Source of the DNA: Corythucha ciliata
Taxonomy: Eukaryota; Arthropoda; Insecta; Hemiptera; Tingidae
Direction of reading: 5' to 3'
Assembly: GCA_038030265.1 (NCBI GenBank)
Contig: CM075939.1
Location: 25,153,253 to 25,217,252, forward strand
Length of the DNA: 64,000 nt
A program made the position numbers and the translations under genes. Under the pieces are notes generated by a model. The model was not told the origin of the DNA. It worked only from the letters and a program-made list of their open reading frames with translations, and did no database searches. Of this stretch, positions 46,309-57,014 are shown piece after piece (positions within the stretch are counted from its first letter, which is position 1; each line of letters begins with the position of its first letter).

Positions 46309-47640
46309 TATTGGTCACCGTTCGAATTTTCAGTAATAACTATAGTTAAAACGAGAGGCTTACTGTTCTAGAGGTTTCCCCTTCCCAGTTTTAAAACTCT
46401 TCGTTAATAATCTTTAGGGTTTTCGGATTATCTAGGAATAAATATTTGACTCCTGTGGGTGAAAAGAAGAAAAATTTATGACGCGAGCATTAAAAAGGAA
46501 GAGAAAAAAAAATCAGAGGCTCCTTTTTAATGTCTTTAAATGTTGTCCTACAGGAGCTTCCTCTGCTCAACTTCTTCACTATATTATCTTGCATAATAGA
46601 TCATTGAGGGGTTAGTAAACTAATAAAAACTTATTTACACTATTCAACGCTTATCTATCACAAGTTAAACAAAGCCAAATTTTTCCAATAGAAAGTCCTT
46701 TCGAACTTTTCAAGTAGCGTTTATAGATTTAGGCAGTACAATGAACTCGCAATGAAATGACATTCTACCGTTTGCTGTCAGGTTAGGGAACAAATTCACC
46801 TGGAAGGAATTCAACAAATAAATATATTCAATCCAGAGATAAAAAAAACAACAAAAAACTAGACAATTCCGAACAGATATAAATGACTCCCGATCCCACG
46901 GCTAGTTATGGCGTGCAGAGGGGGGGGGGAGGACGGTGAAGAAAGAGCACGAGAAGCAATCCTTTTCCTTCCTTCCTCTATCGACCAACCAGTCCCCGCA
47001 TTACCAACCCCCGCTAACCAATTCAAACCAAAAACCCACCGCCGCCGGTCACATTCATCCTGTGTTTGAAATTCTATCGCTTTATTGTTCCTCCCAAGCT
47101 TCCGGGCCGACCTTCCAGAAACCTCTTGATGACCGTTGTATGCTGACGATAATTTGATTCATCTCCATCGGATGGGTGAATTGAGTACATAATTAAATTC
47201 TCCAGGCATATTACGTACAATGAACCGTGAAACATGGACTTGGCTACTTTGTTATAAGCGAATCGCGCTGTGGCACGCACGTTATATGTAGACGTGGCCG
47301 TGAAACAATGCTCCTTCCCGGTGGGCTCAATAGGTAATTAAGGGATGTCGGAAGGAGCAACAGACTGCTGACTGCAGCTTCTCCTCTGGCGACGGCGGAG
47401 GGGGAGGGTTAAAAGATTTTCCCTGTGCCCCCCCCCCCCCCATTTAGCCCTGCATCACTTTAAATGTAGTCTGGAAGCGATTTTTACTTCGCCCCTAACC
47501 CCACGATTTCACGAAGTATGCTGTACCACACCAGAGAGCAGCAATTTACAATTTTAAATCCGAATAAAGCTCCAATTGAACATTCCACGCAGTCGAGAAC
47601 CCCTCCCCCGGTCCCGCCGCCCGACTCATTTGGACCGTTA
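46309..47640. other. 5' flank of the transporter gene
   Basis: No upstream coding exon or TATA box was assigned. The 5' UTR and promoter presumably lie here. Poly(G) at 46921 and poly(C) at 47430 are simple tracts. Confidence 0.4.
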
Positions 47641-48040
47641 ATTGACCCTCTCCACCGCCTACGCAGTGCGGAACGAGCGCTTTTTCGAATTTTTAGCCAC
47701 GAATGAGCATTTCTACTTCCATATTCCCTCAGGGAATGGAAGAATGATGTTCTTGAAAAAAATCGAGTCCGAGATGACTTCACATTCGTGATACACAACC
47801 TCAGAATTTCTCTTTCTTCACCATTTAGCACTTTTACTCGTTTTTGCCATTCAGCGCTTTTTCTCTATTGTAGCCACGGATTTGCCCCAAGAACAGAACA
47901 TGAAGAAAAAGCATTAATCCGCGGTTGAAAGTGGGGAAAACATGCTCAATCGCGGCTAAAGTTGGGCAAAATGCTGGTTCTCAGGCTAAAATTGAGTAAA
48001 ACTCTTATTAATCCACACGTTAAATTGAGAAACACCATCG
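47640..48040. repeat. Family A satellite, two orientations
   Basis: Reverse-orientation units at about 47680-47880 (GAATTTTTAGCCACGAATGAG, TCTATTGTAGCCACGGATTTG) are followed by plus-orientation units at 47905-48035. Confidence 0.6.
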
Positions 48041-48353
48041 TCACATGAAACAATAATGCACTTAAACTTGGCAATTTATTCAAACTAATTTACCCCCCCC
48101 CCCCCGTTTTCATCAGTAATGTAGTCGCCTCACCTAACATTTAAGCTCAGGGGCCTTATTCTTGAACCTTGGCAACACTAGTTTCGATTGCATTATTGCT
48201 TTTTTGAGGAAGCAACATTGACTGGTCGAATTCTTGAAATTCGCAGTATTGCTTTGGGCGCCATTTTTCTCAGGTAATATTGCCTTTTTGTATTTTTTTT
48301 TTAAACACCCCCAAGCTGGTGTTTCCATTTTTGTCGATTCGATCACAACATTT

Positions 48354-49850
48354 AGACCAGTCAATGTAGACAAAAAAATCTGGGTAAATCGCAAACATGC
48401 ATGTAATTAATTTTTTATTCGCGTGTTGTTAGGACCAATGAGAGCAGTTATTACTCAAGTTTGCAACCCTCAAAACCTTGTGCTCAACTCGTGGCACTCG
48501 AAAAACCAAGAAATTTCATCACTTTTTTCTCTTTTTTTAACAAAACTACCAGAAGAAAGCGCGTTTCGAGCATGACCACAGTATACATTGTTAAAGCCAA
48601 CTAAATTTGTACAATTAAAGCCCAGCCCGAGCTTCAGTAGTTCAGGAAATACAACCAGTCAACAAAATACTTAATCTCGCCAAAAAGCGAGATTTTATTG
48701 GTAGGGTAACTTTTCAAGACCCGTAGCACTCAAATACCGGTGATTCGTACTTGGTTAAAAAAAAATGAGAGGGGAGGTTGTACGTCCAAAATGCAACAAA
48801 AAATTTCCCTTTTTTCTGTCCAATGATCAAGAGCCATTCCTAAAACTTTTTTTTTTCAGCTTAATTCACTTTTACTACGCTAATCTATGAGGAAAGACAA
48901 ATAAAAGTGGAATAAGCTGAAAAAAACATTTTTGGAATAGCTTTCGTATCTTCTTTTAGGCACTCAAAATGGGCTTAATTGCCTCATTTTTTGGTATAAC
49001 AATGGATTTTTCTCAAACCTTTGCGAAGGGCATGAGTAAAATAAGCATGAAGTATTAAAGTAAGTTACTTCACTCAGTTTTAGAGGAATTTTCCCGGCGC
49101 TGAGAGCACCATGGCCAATGTAGTCTAGCTTTGAACAGTTGTCAAAACTGACATTTTTAAAAATATCCTGATATTTTCCCAGTTTACTCAAAGAATCTTT
49201 CCCTATCATTGGACAAAATGTCTTTACTCACACAGAAAAAAGGGTGCTCTTTTCAGTGGTGTCGTTGGATTTAACCTAGGACGTTTACTTCCCATGTTAC
49301 ACCTGTTTTTGTTGCGAAAACCCGTGATGTGCTAAAAACAACAAATTGATTATCTCGGCTAGGAATCGAAATCTGACCTTAGGACATAGGAAATTTTTTG
49401 TTGCATTTTGGACGTACAACCTCCCCTCTAATTTTTTTAAATTAAGTACGAATCACCGGTATTTGAGTGCTACGGGTCTTGAAAAGTTACCCTACCAATA
49501 AAATCTCGCTTTTTGGCGAGATTAAGTATTTTGTTGACTGGTTGTATTTCCTGAACTAACAGACCCAGGATGCTCGGGCTGGGCTTTAGTTGTAGCAAAT
49601 TTAGTTGGCTTTAACAATGTATACTGTGGTCATGCTCGAAAAGCGATTTCTTCTGGTAGTTTTGTTAAAAAAAGAGAAAAAAGTGATGAAATTTCTTGGT
49701 TTTTCGAGTGCCACGAGTTGAGCACAAGGTTTTGAGGGTTGCAAACTTGAGTATAAACTACTCTCATTGGCCCTAACAACATGCAAAAAAAAAAAATTAC
49801 ATGCATATTTGCGATGTTTGATGTTTATATTGACTGGCCTAATTGCCTTC
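48354..49850. mobile_element. Foldback palindrome, copy 2
   Basis: Same family as 42004-43703: the left end is AGACCAGTCAATGTAGACA and the right end is TATATTGACTGGCCT. Arms of roughly 450-700 bases mirror each other (AGCGAGATTTTATTGG and its mirror, TTGTTAAAGCCAACTAAATT and its mirror). The single-arm segment 48960-49345 matches 15129-15515 in reverse. Confidence 0.8.
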
Positions 49851-50229
49851 TCTGTTGTCATGGAAAACCCGAGAGTTTCCCTTTTGTTTTTTACAAGAAG
49901 GAATTTATTTTTCACAGTTGAGCTTTCTTGTTCGTTGAGTGCGGTTTGCAAAAACAAAAGAGATTCCCTCGAAAAACGATGATTTCGTCTAGTCGTAGGG
50001 CATCAACCGAAAAATGAGTTGCCAGTGACCCGAATCAGCGACATGCCCACAAGAAACGCTCAGTATGATGCGTGGGGAGGCAAGGAAGGGCTGCACGCCA
50101 CAATTACGCTCACCAGCATTTCTCAGATGGGTTGGGCAATGAAGTCGAAGTTTAAAAGTTGTCCTTGTTGTGCATAAAAGTGGATGTAATTTAGGTCCAT
50201 CGGTGTTCTTCGACCAGAATCTCGGGACT
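49851..50229. other. Intergenic stretch, nothing recognised
   Basis: No domain-bearing frame or element end was recognised. Confidence 0.35.
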
Positions 50230-50295
50230 AGCCTAAGGTCCTTTGCACATTAGGAAAAAAAAAAAAAAAATCGCCCAGGTTGTGGGCGCGGCGTT

Positions 50296-50299
<4 letters not shown>
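50230..50299 (+). repeat. Left half of the repeat that hosts the LINE insertion
   Basis: TTGCACATTAGGAAAA...TCGCCCAGG...CGTTGGAC aligns with GCGCACACTAGAAGAAAAAA...GTCGCC...CGTACGACTCG at 53517-53570. The match then continues at 52513 after the LINE. Confidence 0.65.
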
Positions 50300-50333
<34 letters not shown>

Positions 50334-52503
50334 GATACTTAACTTATTGTATTATTACGTACATCACAGTTATGCTGTAAATATTTATTGAGGTGAGTAT
50401 CCTCGTTTCACATGTTGCGGGCTACTGTCCATTGACAGCCCCCGCTAAGAAAAGAAAATAATTAATTACAGAGTTTTTTTTTTTTTGTGCTTGGTGAAGT
50501 GTGTGATTTATGATTAGTTAATACGTTCTGTATAATAATTGTAAAGAATGATTGGATAAATAAATTAAATCAACGGGGGAGGGGGGGGGTTATAGCCACT
50601 AGTCATCAAGCAGGTCTGGTGGCCTCTTGCGCTTAAGGCGTCGTTGTGGTCTTGGTGGCGGAGGATTGCTAGGTATCGCCGATACGAGTTCATTTGCATG
50701 ATGTACCTAAGCAGCATTTAGGACGTCAGTAACTTCTGCGATCTGCAAATCTTTGTGTAGGATAGAATTCCGCACGTACCACGGTGCTCCCGTCATGACT
50801 CGGAGTACTCTGTTCTGGAATGTTTGAATACGCTTCGTTTGGGAGTTTGATGCTGAGCCCCAAATTTGGCAGCCGTACATCCATACGGGTCGCATAATTG
50901 CCAAGTAGACTAATCGCTTTACACTTAAAGGCAGGGGGGACTTGCCATGCAGAAGAAAGTACAATTGTCGGAAGCGGTGTCTCAGTAGTTGGAGTATGCC
51001 CGTGATGTGTGCATCCCACGTTAATTTCGAGTCAAGTTGGAGTCCAAGATATCTAACAACTTGTTCGCGTGGCACATCTTCGTGATTCAGTCGAAGAGAA
51101 GGGGAAATTGTATTTCGTTTATATGTGAATTGCACCAAGGCTGATTTTTTAGGGTTTAGCTTGGTTCTCCAACGATGACACCATGTTCCCAGCCGGTCCA
51201 CGAATGTTTGCAGCTCAGCAAGTGATGCTTGATCAGTTCCAGAGGAGAGGATTGCCTGGTCGTCAGCAAATTGCGCGATGGTGAGGCTAGCAGAATCAGG
51301 AAGATCATGCACGTAGAAAATGTAGAGAAGGTGGCCTAGGACGGAGCCTTGCGGTACCCCTGCCCTTATTTTCCTTACTGATGACAAGGAGTTATTTACT
51401 TTTACAGCGAACGTTCTGTTGTTGAGGTACGACTGTATAAGTCTGTAGAGCGAATCAGACAACACCGACTTGAGTTTGCACAGAAGGCCCGGAATCCACA
51501 CGCGTTCAAACGCCTTTTCAGTGTCGAGAAATACGGCATGGCATACCTCTTTCTTTTCATAAGCTTCAAGGATTTTATCCACAATCCTGTGGAGTTGTTG
51601 AACACAAGAGTGGGAACCTCGAAAGCCAAACTGTGTAGCGGGTAACAGCGGACTGATCGGTTCGAGTAAGTGGGGTAAGAGTAAGCGCTCAAAAATTTTG
51701 GAGAAAAGAGGTAAAAGACTGATGGGCCTGTAGGATGCAGGATCCGTTCTTTCTTTCCCAGGTTTACGAATCATGGTTATTATTGCATACTTCCAAGACG
51801 TGGGGAAATATCCAAGGCGAAGCATGGCGTTGTATATTTGTGTGAGATACACAAGTGGCTTGCGAGGTAACGCTTTAAGCAATGGCTGTGTGATCATGTC
51901 ATACCCGGGAGCTTTCTTGGTTGAGGAGCGGAAGATCGCATTTCGCACCTGGCCAGGCGTGAAGTGAGTTGTGAACAACGATAACTGCAGAGGTTCGTGC
52001 AGTCTACTCTCGATGTCTGCCTCGAATAGTGCGTCGTGCGTGGGACTTGGTGTGAACTGGGCGTAGAGCATGTCTGAAAAAAGCGTGGATTTCTCAGCTG
52101 AAGAGCAGCGAAACGTATTACCTTCCCTCAGGGGTGGGATCCCAGAGGTTTCCTTGGTTAAGAACCTAGTTTTCTTCCATAAGCTGCCATCATTCGGATC
52201 TAGGGTTGACAGTAATGTGTGTGTGGCTTTGTGATTTTCCTCTCTCAGAGCCGTGGTAAGTCCCCTCGCAGCATTATTGTATGCGATTTTGTGGGGAGGG
52301 TATCTGGTGAGCTCCCATCTTCTTTTGCAAGCCTTTTTAATCAAATATAATTGTTGAATATGGGGGGAGGGTGGAGGAGTTTTCCTGGTTCGTGACATAG
52401 CTCTAGTTGATGTGGCCAAGGATGCTGATGTTTGGATGTTCCTGGTAAATGTCGCGATTGCTCTATCCACCTCTTTGCAGACTCTGGAGCAGCTTGCAGG
52501 CTC
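50300..52503 (-). mobile_element. 5'-truncated Jockey-like non-LTR retrotransposon
   Basis: The minus-strand element ends in a 30-base A tail (T run 50300-50329) after about 380 bases of 3' UTR. The upstream edge falls at 52503. TGGACTTTT follows at 52504-52512, and TGGAC plus T's stands at the other side (50295 on), giving a target duplication of at least 9 bp. The endonuclease half is missing, as is usual for incomplete target-primed reverse transcription. The surrounding repeat continues on both sides. Confidence 0.85.
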
Positions 52504-52527
52504 TGGACTTTTGCAGTAAAAATACAT
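50707..52527 (-). CDS. Reverse transcriptase of a Jockey-like LINE, 5'-truncated but open
   Basis: The frame is 606 codons without a stop. Polymerase motifs in order: SYRPISLL (residues 265-272), QFGFR (299-303), FLDTEKAFERVW (333-344, motif A with its catalytic Asp), AGVPQGSVLG (389-398), QFADD (419-423, motif C with both Asp), then the thumb with RYLGLQLDSKLTWDAHI and the YGCQIWG region. The enzyme would copy element RNA into DNA at a nicked target. The first nine or so residues (MYFYCKSP...) are encoded by flanking DNA and the target duplication, so the listed start is not a natural start. The N-terminal endonuclease is absent. There is no RNase H, which fits the Jockey clade. Confidence 0.88.
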   Translation of the reverse strand: MYFYCKSPEPASCSRVCKEVDRAIATFTRNIQTSASLATSTRAMSRTRKTPPPSPHIQQLYLIKKACKRRWELTRYPPHKIAYNNAARGLTTALREENHKATHTLLSTLDPNDGSLWKKTRFLTKETSGIPPLREGNTFRCSSAEKSTLFSDMLYAQFTPSPTHDALFEADIESRLHEPLQLSLFTTHFTPGQVRNAIFRSSTKKAPGYDMITQPLLKALPRKPLVYLTQIYNAMLRLGYFPTSWKYAIITMIRKPGKERTDPASYRPISLLPLFSKIFERLLLPHLLEPISPLLPATQFGFRGSHSCVQQLHRIVDKILEAYEKKEVCHAVFLDTEKAFERVWIPGLLCKLKSVLSDSLYRLIQSYLNNRTFAVKVNNSLSSVRKIRAGVPQGSVLGHLLYIFYVHDLPDSASLTIAQFADDQAILSSGTDQASLAELQTFVDRLGTWCHRWRTKLNPKKSALVQFTYKRNTISPSLRLNHEDVPREQVVRYLGLQLDSKLTWDAHITGILQLLRHRFRQLYFLLHGKSPLPLSVKRLVYLAIMRPVWMYGCQIWGSASNSQTKRIQTFQNRVLRVMTGAPWYVRNSILHKDLQIAEVTDVLNAA

Positions 52528-53204
52528 AGAACTCTATGGGGCCTTTTACATTTGGCGGCGACGCGGAAGAGGTCTCACCCCCGGGAAAAAATTCGCTGGC
52601 ACGAGCGATAGGTGTTTTTTTTAGGCGTCAAAAGGGGCTAATTCAACGCCGACGAGATATTCTTGCCCCTTGTGGGCGCTTAGAGGGACAATAATGAGCT
52701 CTGCTGCTGTAGTCGAAAACTCTCATTTTAACAAAGAATTTCTAAACATAGCTCTAGCTTTAGAGATTTTTTAAAAAATTCACAACTGAAAGGAATCCCC
52801 GCGGCTATTTTATTGCATCGATTCCAGTATTGCTAACAAATGGTATTCTTGAATCACTGAAACACTCTGCAGCCCAGGCAACATTGCTTTCACTTCTCTC
52901 AAAGCAACATTACCTTCAAAGCAATTCTCACAATTTCAAGAATAGGGCTCCAGAGCCGCTACTACTTTGATCGCTTTCCATGGAGTCGAGGAGCTAAAGA
53001 ACTTGTGGCCAACGCCAGCGCCAGGTCTATGCGCTTTCCGAGCTGTCCGTTTGTAACATCTATTCGAATAGTCTGTCCGTCATTCATTAAGGCGTGATTA
53101 CTAGCCATTATTACCTCTTCTAGCTGTCATCTTTTCCAAAAGTTTTCTTGCTTCCCCACCACTCGTTGGGGGGAACTACGATTGATTGCCGGTTGTGGAA
53201 GCTG
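52504..53204. other. Flank between LINE and the large inverted repeat
   Basis: TGCAGTAAAAATACATAGAA then CTCTATGGGGCC at 52512-52545 matches 53569-53605 and its mirror near 60325. At 52937-52953 TTTCAAGAATAGGGCTCC mirrors GGGGCCTTATTCTTGAA at 48151, which may be the two ends of an older element that has swallowed 48.15-52.95 kb. Confidence 0.4.
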
Positions 53205-54124
53205 CTATCCTACTAGATAGCTCGGTTTCCCACGCACTCGTCAATTTTTGAGGGTTCATATCTCTAGAACTATTGGTCGTACAGAGATATAATTGGCCTT
53301 AAATTGTCACAAATTTAGTCTATTTCAAAAATGCAAAGGGGCGCCATCATCGAAAAGTACATAGTTCCGGAGATATAATCAATTGAGTAGACAACGTCGG
53401 ATTTCCAGTTTTTTTTTTGCGATTTTCGAAATGTGGTTTCAAACTGTCCCATCCTCCCATCCCATATGCGTATACTTTCTTCTTGAAAATAGGTACAGGA
53501 CGCTGACTATTAGGCCCCGCGCACACTAGAAGAAAAAAGTCGCCGACACGCACGTCAGCGTACGACTCGTGCAGTAAGAACACATAGAACTCTATAGGGC
53601 CTTTCACATTGGATGCGTACGCGAGAGTCGTCTATTCCCCGAGAAAAAAGACGCCGACTCGCGCGTCGTTCGGCGATCCCGTCAATTTTGAAGTGGCTTA
53701 ACTTTTAACTAGCGCGTTAGGCTCGTTTCACATATACGAGGTTTCTCGCGGCGCGGTTTTGGCTGCCGCGTATTGACCACGTACACATTTACACACGTGC
53801 GGTACATATTACATGGTTCGATGAGAAAGCGGCATTCACGCGGGGGCCTCGTGAAACCGTGTTTGTGTGAAAAGAGCGGGAAATGCTTAACGTCCACGTG
53901 CTCCTTTTATAGTGCTGAAGAAGATTACCTCACCCTGATGCTTGGAAAAGAATCTGAAGAAGGATACACGGTCCTTTCCAGCCCTCGAGTAGCACCCAAC
54001 AAACGCGTAGTTCATCGGCATTTCGTTCTTTTTGGATCGGTCGAATAAACGCCATTTGTGTATTATAGAATAAAAAGACCACGGTTTTTAATTTTTTTGA
54101 CCGATCCTGCCGGCGTTTTCGTTG

Positions 54125-54166
54125 TCAGCGACGTTTCGTCGAGGGATCCTCGACGTCCTCAGGCTT
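54125..54166 (-). ncRNA. Hammerhead-ribozyme-like motif (left arm)
   Basis: Minus strand: CTGAGGA core, helix II GTCGAGG/CCTCGAC with an ATC loop, then GAAAC and the GTC cleavage triplet. Helix I is only 3 bp (AGC with GCT). Helix III is minimal (AC/GT without a loop), as I recall for hammerheads of Penelope-like elements, which may act as dimers. Mirror copy at 59751-59791. Confidence 0.6.
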
Positions 54167-54227
54167 CTTTTTTTGGCTTTTGTTTGTAATGACATGTGGT
54201 TTTATATTTTTTCAATTTTGAAGGTTT

Positions 54228-54536
54228 TTAAGGTGTATCTGAGGTGATGATAGGTGTGTAAATCTTGGATAAGTTGTCTAAGTCTCTTTTGTAGTTCATC
54301 GTGTTGTGTTTTCTAATTTCTACCATTTCTAGAAATTTTCTGTTGTGTGTGTTGATTTCTTGGTGTAAAATTTTTGGGTTGTTTAGATCTAGTTTATGTG
54401 AAAGTTCTTTGGCGTGTTGAGACAGTGCTGTGAGCGGTGTATTATCTGTTAAGCTGCGGTCATGTTGTTTTAGTCTTTCTTTTAAGTATTGTTTTGTTTA
54501 ACCAATATATGCTTGGTTACAATTTAGACAGTCTAA
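54228..54536 (-). pseudogene. Penelope-like GIY-YIG endonuclease remnant (left arm)
   Basis: 103 codons. C-x2-C followed by AYIG at the start matches the CxxC...YIG signature of Penelope-like GIY-YIG domains. Then KQYLKERLKQH, ALSQHAKELSH, NRKFLEMVEIRKHNT and a terminal DLDNLSKIY segment follow the family layout. A TAA directly after YIG (family: Q or E) and the missing N-terminal part make it non-functional. The domain would nick target DNA. Confidence 0.72.
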
Positions 54537-54551
54537 AATTCCATTGATGAA

Positions 54552-54698
54552 ACATCAGTACAAGACCTTCTCTACTTATGCAACCACTTCTGCGAACCGT
54601 CGATGAAATTTACAATGGAAACAGAAAAAGATCAAAAAATTCGATTTCTTGACCTTGAAATAATCAGAGACAAAAGTAGAGAACCTATAATCAGACAG
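54552..54698 (+). pseudogene. Penelope-like reverse-transcriptase fragment (left arm)
   Basis: 49 codons: LLYLCNHFC ... MKFTMETE ... IRFLDLEIIRD. The FLDLEI-type motif is a late block of Penelope-like reverse transcriptases (family: FTxExExxxxLPFLDxxxxR). It points away from the endonuclease remnant at 54228-54536, although in an intact element both lie on one strand. Confidence 0.55.
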
Positions 54699-55084
54699 GT
54701 AAAATCACAGACGCCATGTTCGCTCTTATCAATTATCAGTCTCGTAACATCCACCTTTTGTTGATGTTTTGTAGATGTCAACAAACCACCCCCATCTCAT
54801 TCTTATTAAACTGATAAGAACGAACATGGCGCCGTATGCGTCTACTCGTCTTTAAAGGTTCCTTAACAAAAGGAGTGTAAATTAAACAAAAGTACCATGG
54901 AAACAAAATTTGGATGAAGAAGGATGGGGGAAGTGAAGCTAACCTTCCCCTTTCCCCATAGGAAGCTACCTTCCCTTGGCTTCGAAAATTTAGCGAAGTT
55001 TCCCGTCTTTACGACAGTATAGTTATTATTCTATGAGGCAGCCCACCAAAAAGTGCATTTTTTCTAACGTGTCTTCCTTATAAT

Positions 55085-55525
55085 GGGGAACTTGCATGAA
55101 TCTCAGATTGGGTAGAAAAGCATACCGGTGATTTGACCCGTGAACTGAAGGATAACAACGGGAGTTGCAACACGATTGGTGCGTTTTAAGATTTTTAAAA
55201 AAGGTTCAAAGTTCTTCAGAAGAGGACGTATGGTGCGAGGGGAAATGACGTAAATACTTACTTGTGAAGCATTTGAGGGAACTCTAAAATTGTTTGTTTA
55301 CAAATAACATGAAAAGTGTCCCCCCATTAAACTCGTCTAACCCCCTCTTCCCCGCATCATCCATTTCAATAAGTAAGTTTTTACGTAATCGAACCACCAC
55401 TCAAATTTTTTAAAAATTCCCTAAAAAAGCATCCTTGACTGATTTCAAAGTTTAATGTGAGCAATAGACTTGTGGAAGAGCCCTCTTTAAGCAACACCAG
55501 CTTTTGAAAAATGTGCAAGTTCCCC
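55085..55525 (+). mobile_element. 441-bp MITE (GGGGAACTTGCA ends), copy 2
   Basis: Near-identical to 14688-15128, flanked by AT on both sides (TTATAAT before, ATTTCTTT after). It lies just inside the left arm of the large inverted repeat. Confidence 0.88.
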
Positions 55526-55704
55526 ATTTCTTTGTAAAATGGCGGCCAGACTTCGAAATTTGATAATTTTCATCAAACTTGCATTATTTTGGGTTCTTTG
55601 GGATGCATTGATGTTTCTTACGAGTGACCATTCTGATGGCCGCCATGCTTGAAAGCAACTCTTTTGTCATCGTAATCTTTGCCTCTCATCCCCTAATTGT
55701 AACG

Positions 55705-56405
55705 GTTAGCCGGGACCGTCGAGAGACTATCTTTCACTGTCACTTGACGCGCGTCACTTTTTGGTTCAATGCACACGAGCGTTCGAGCAACAATTGACGC
55801 GCGTCACTTGACGCACGTCACTTGGTGGTTGCGAGCGTTTGCTAGACAGTCTTTCCTCTTCCACTGAACAAGATGGATCGCAGGGCTCAATTGTTGAAGA
55901 AGAAAATATTTTTTTCAGTTGCCGTGTGTAGGTATATAGTACACCGTAATACCGAATTTCTATCCTTGTATTCCTCACTCCTCACATTCCAAATTGAGGG
56001 ATGAATTTATTGGACTTCATGAATGAATAATTCAGTATCGACTTCCAATTCTTCACTCATTTTTTAAAACTAAAAAAAAAAAAAAAAAAATGAAAATGTT
56101 TGAAAAAAAAATGAATAAGAACAACAGCTGTCTCACTCCTGCGACGCCGAGCGGCAAGTGACGCCCGACAGCCCGTGTGCACTGCTCCATAGACTTCTGT
56201 GTATTTGTAGGTATCGGAGGGTAAGCGAGCGGTAAAAAAGGGACGCGCGTTCCACAGAAACCGGCGTCAATTCAAGCTTGCCGTCGGGCGTCTCTTGCAG
56301 CGGCGTTACGTGTGCACTGCCCCATAGACTTCTAGGTATCTGTTCTAACGCGCGTCAATTGACGCTCGTGTGCATCCGGCCTTAGTTAGTCTCCCGACGG
56401 CCACG
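55705..56405. mobile_element. 700-bp TIR element rich in TGACGCGCGTCA
   Basis: GGGACCGTCGAGAGAC near 55711 and ACACGAGCG near 55774 are mirrored by CGCTCGTGTGC and GTCTCCCGACGG near 56363-56400. The palindrome TTGACGCGCGTCA occurs at both ends. A+T-rich homopolymers (A18 at 56072) fill the middle. No coding frame was recognised. Confidence 0.5.
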
Positions 56406-56624
56406 GTCGAGCGGTTACCCCCCCCTCATCCCCTATCCCCTACTCTTCCGTATTTTGAGAGCGATTTGGCTAGTTTCAGGGGGCGGAAATTCCTCGGCCC
56501 CCTCCCCCAGATTCTCACATGATTCCCTTACTCGATTACCAGTGTGTCATTATCAAAAGCTGAAAGAAAACATGCACTTCATTGAGGGTAAACTTATAGA
56601 ATTATTTCACTATAATTTCATTAG

Positions 56625-56990
56625 AATTGTTTCACAGATGATTCCTCGACCCCCCTCATCTACTAGGCGGCACACGTTTTCTCGCCTTATTTCTGCACCA
56701 ATTCTCGATTTTAAGGCCTCGTTTCAATCTCCAGGAAGTTTCGCATGTGCAAACGTATTCCTTTTTTCGAATCAGTCGGAGGAAGAGCATGAAATTTCAC
56801 ATCAAAGTTCAATGCAGGTTCAAAGTTACTTGATGGACGAAATTCGAAAAAATTATACGTCTGCGTACGCGGAACTTCCTAGAGATTGAAACGGGACCTT
56901 AAAATCCAAGGTTGGTGGAGAAATAGGGCAAGAAAACGTGTGCCGAGCAATAGATGAGGAGGGGGTCGAGGAATCACCTGTGAAACTCCC
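56625..56990. mobile_element. Palindromic MITE
   Basis: TTTCACAGATGATTCCTCGA then CCCCCCTCATCTA...CACACGTTTTCTCGCC is mirrored by GGCAAGAAAACGTGTGCCGA...GAGGGGGTCGAGGAATC at the right. The loop is about 130 bases. The frame 56455-56889 crosses it and is not a gene. Confidence 0.65.
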
Positions 56991-57014
56991 CGTTAACTTA
57001 AGTTTAGTGCATGA

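Larger units (their letters stand above)
53205..55000. mobile_element. Left arm of the Penelope-like inverted dimer
   Basis: 1,796 bases, nearly identical to the mirror of 58918-60721. It contains, on the minus strand, a GIY-YIG endonuclease remnant and a hammerhead-like motif, and, on the plus strand, a reverse-transcriptase fragment. It lacks about 11 bases near 53840 that the right arm has. Confidence 0.85.

Noticed and set aside
50726..51692. Other minus-strand frames of 96-97 codons
   Set aside because: Out-of-frame shadows of the LINE reverse transcriptase.
56455..56889. 144-codon plus-strand frame
   Set aside because: It crosses the ends of a palindromic MITE and has no domain or splice context.
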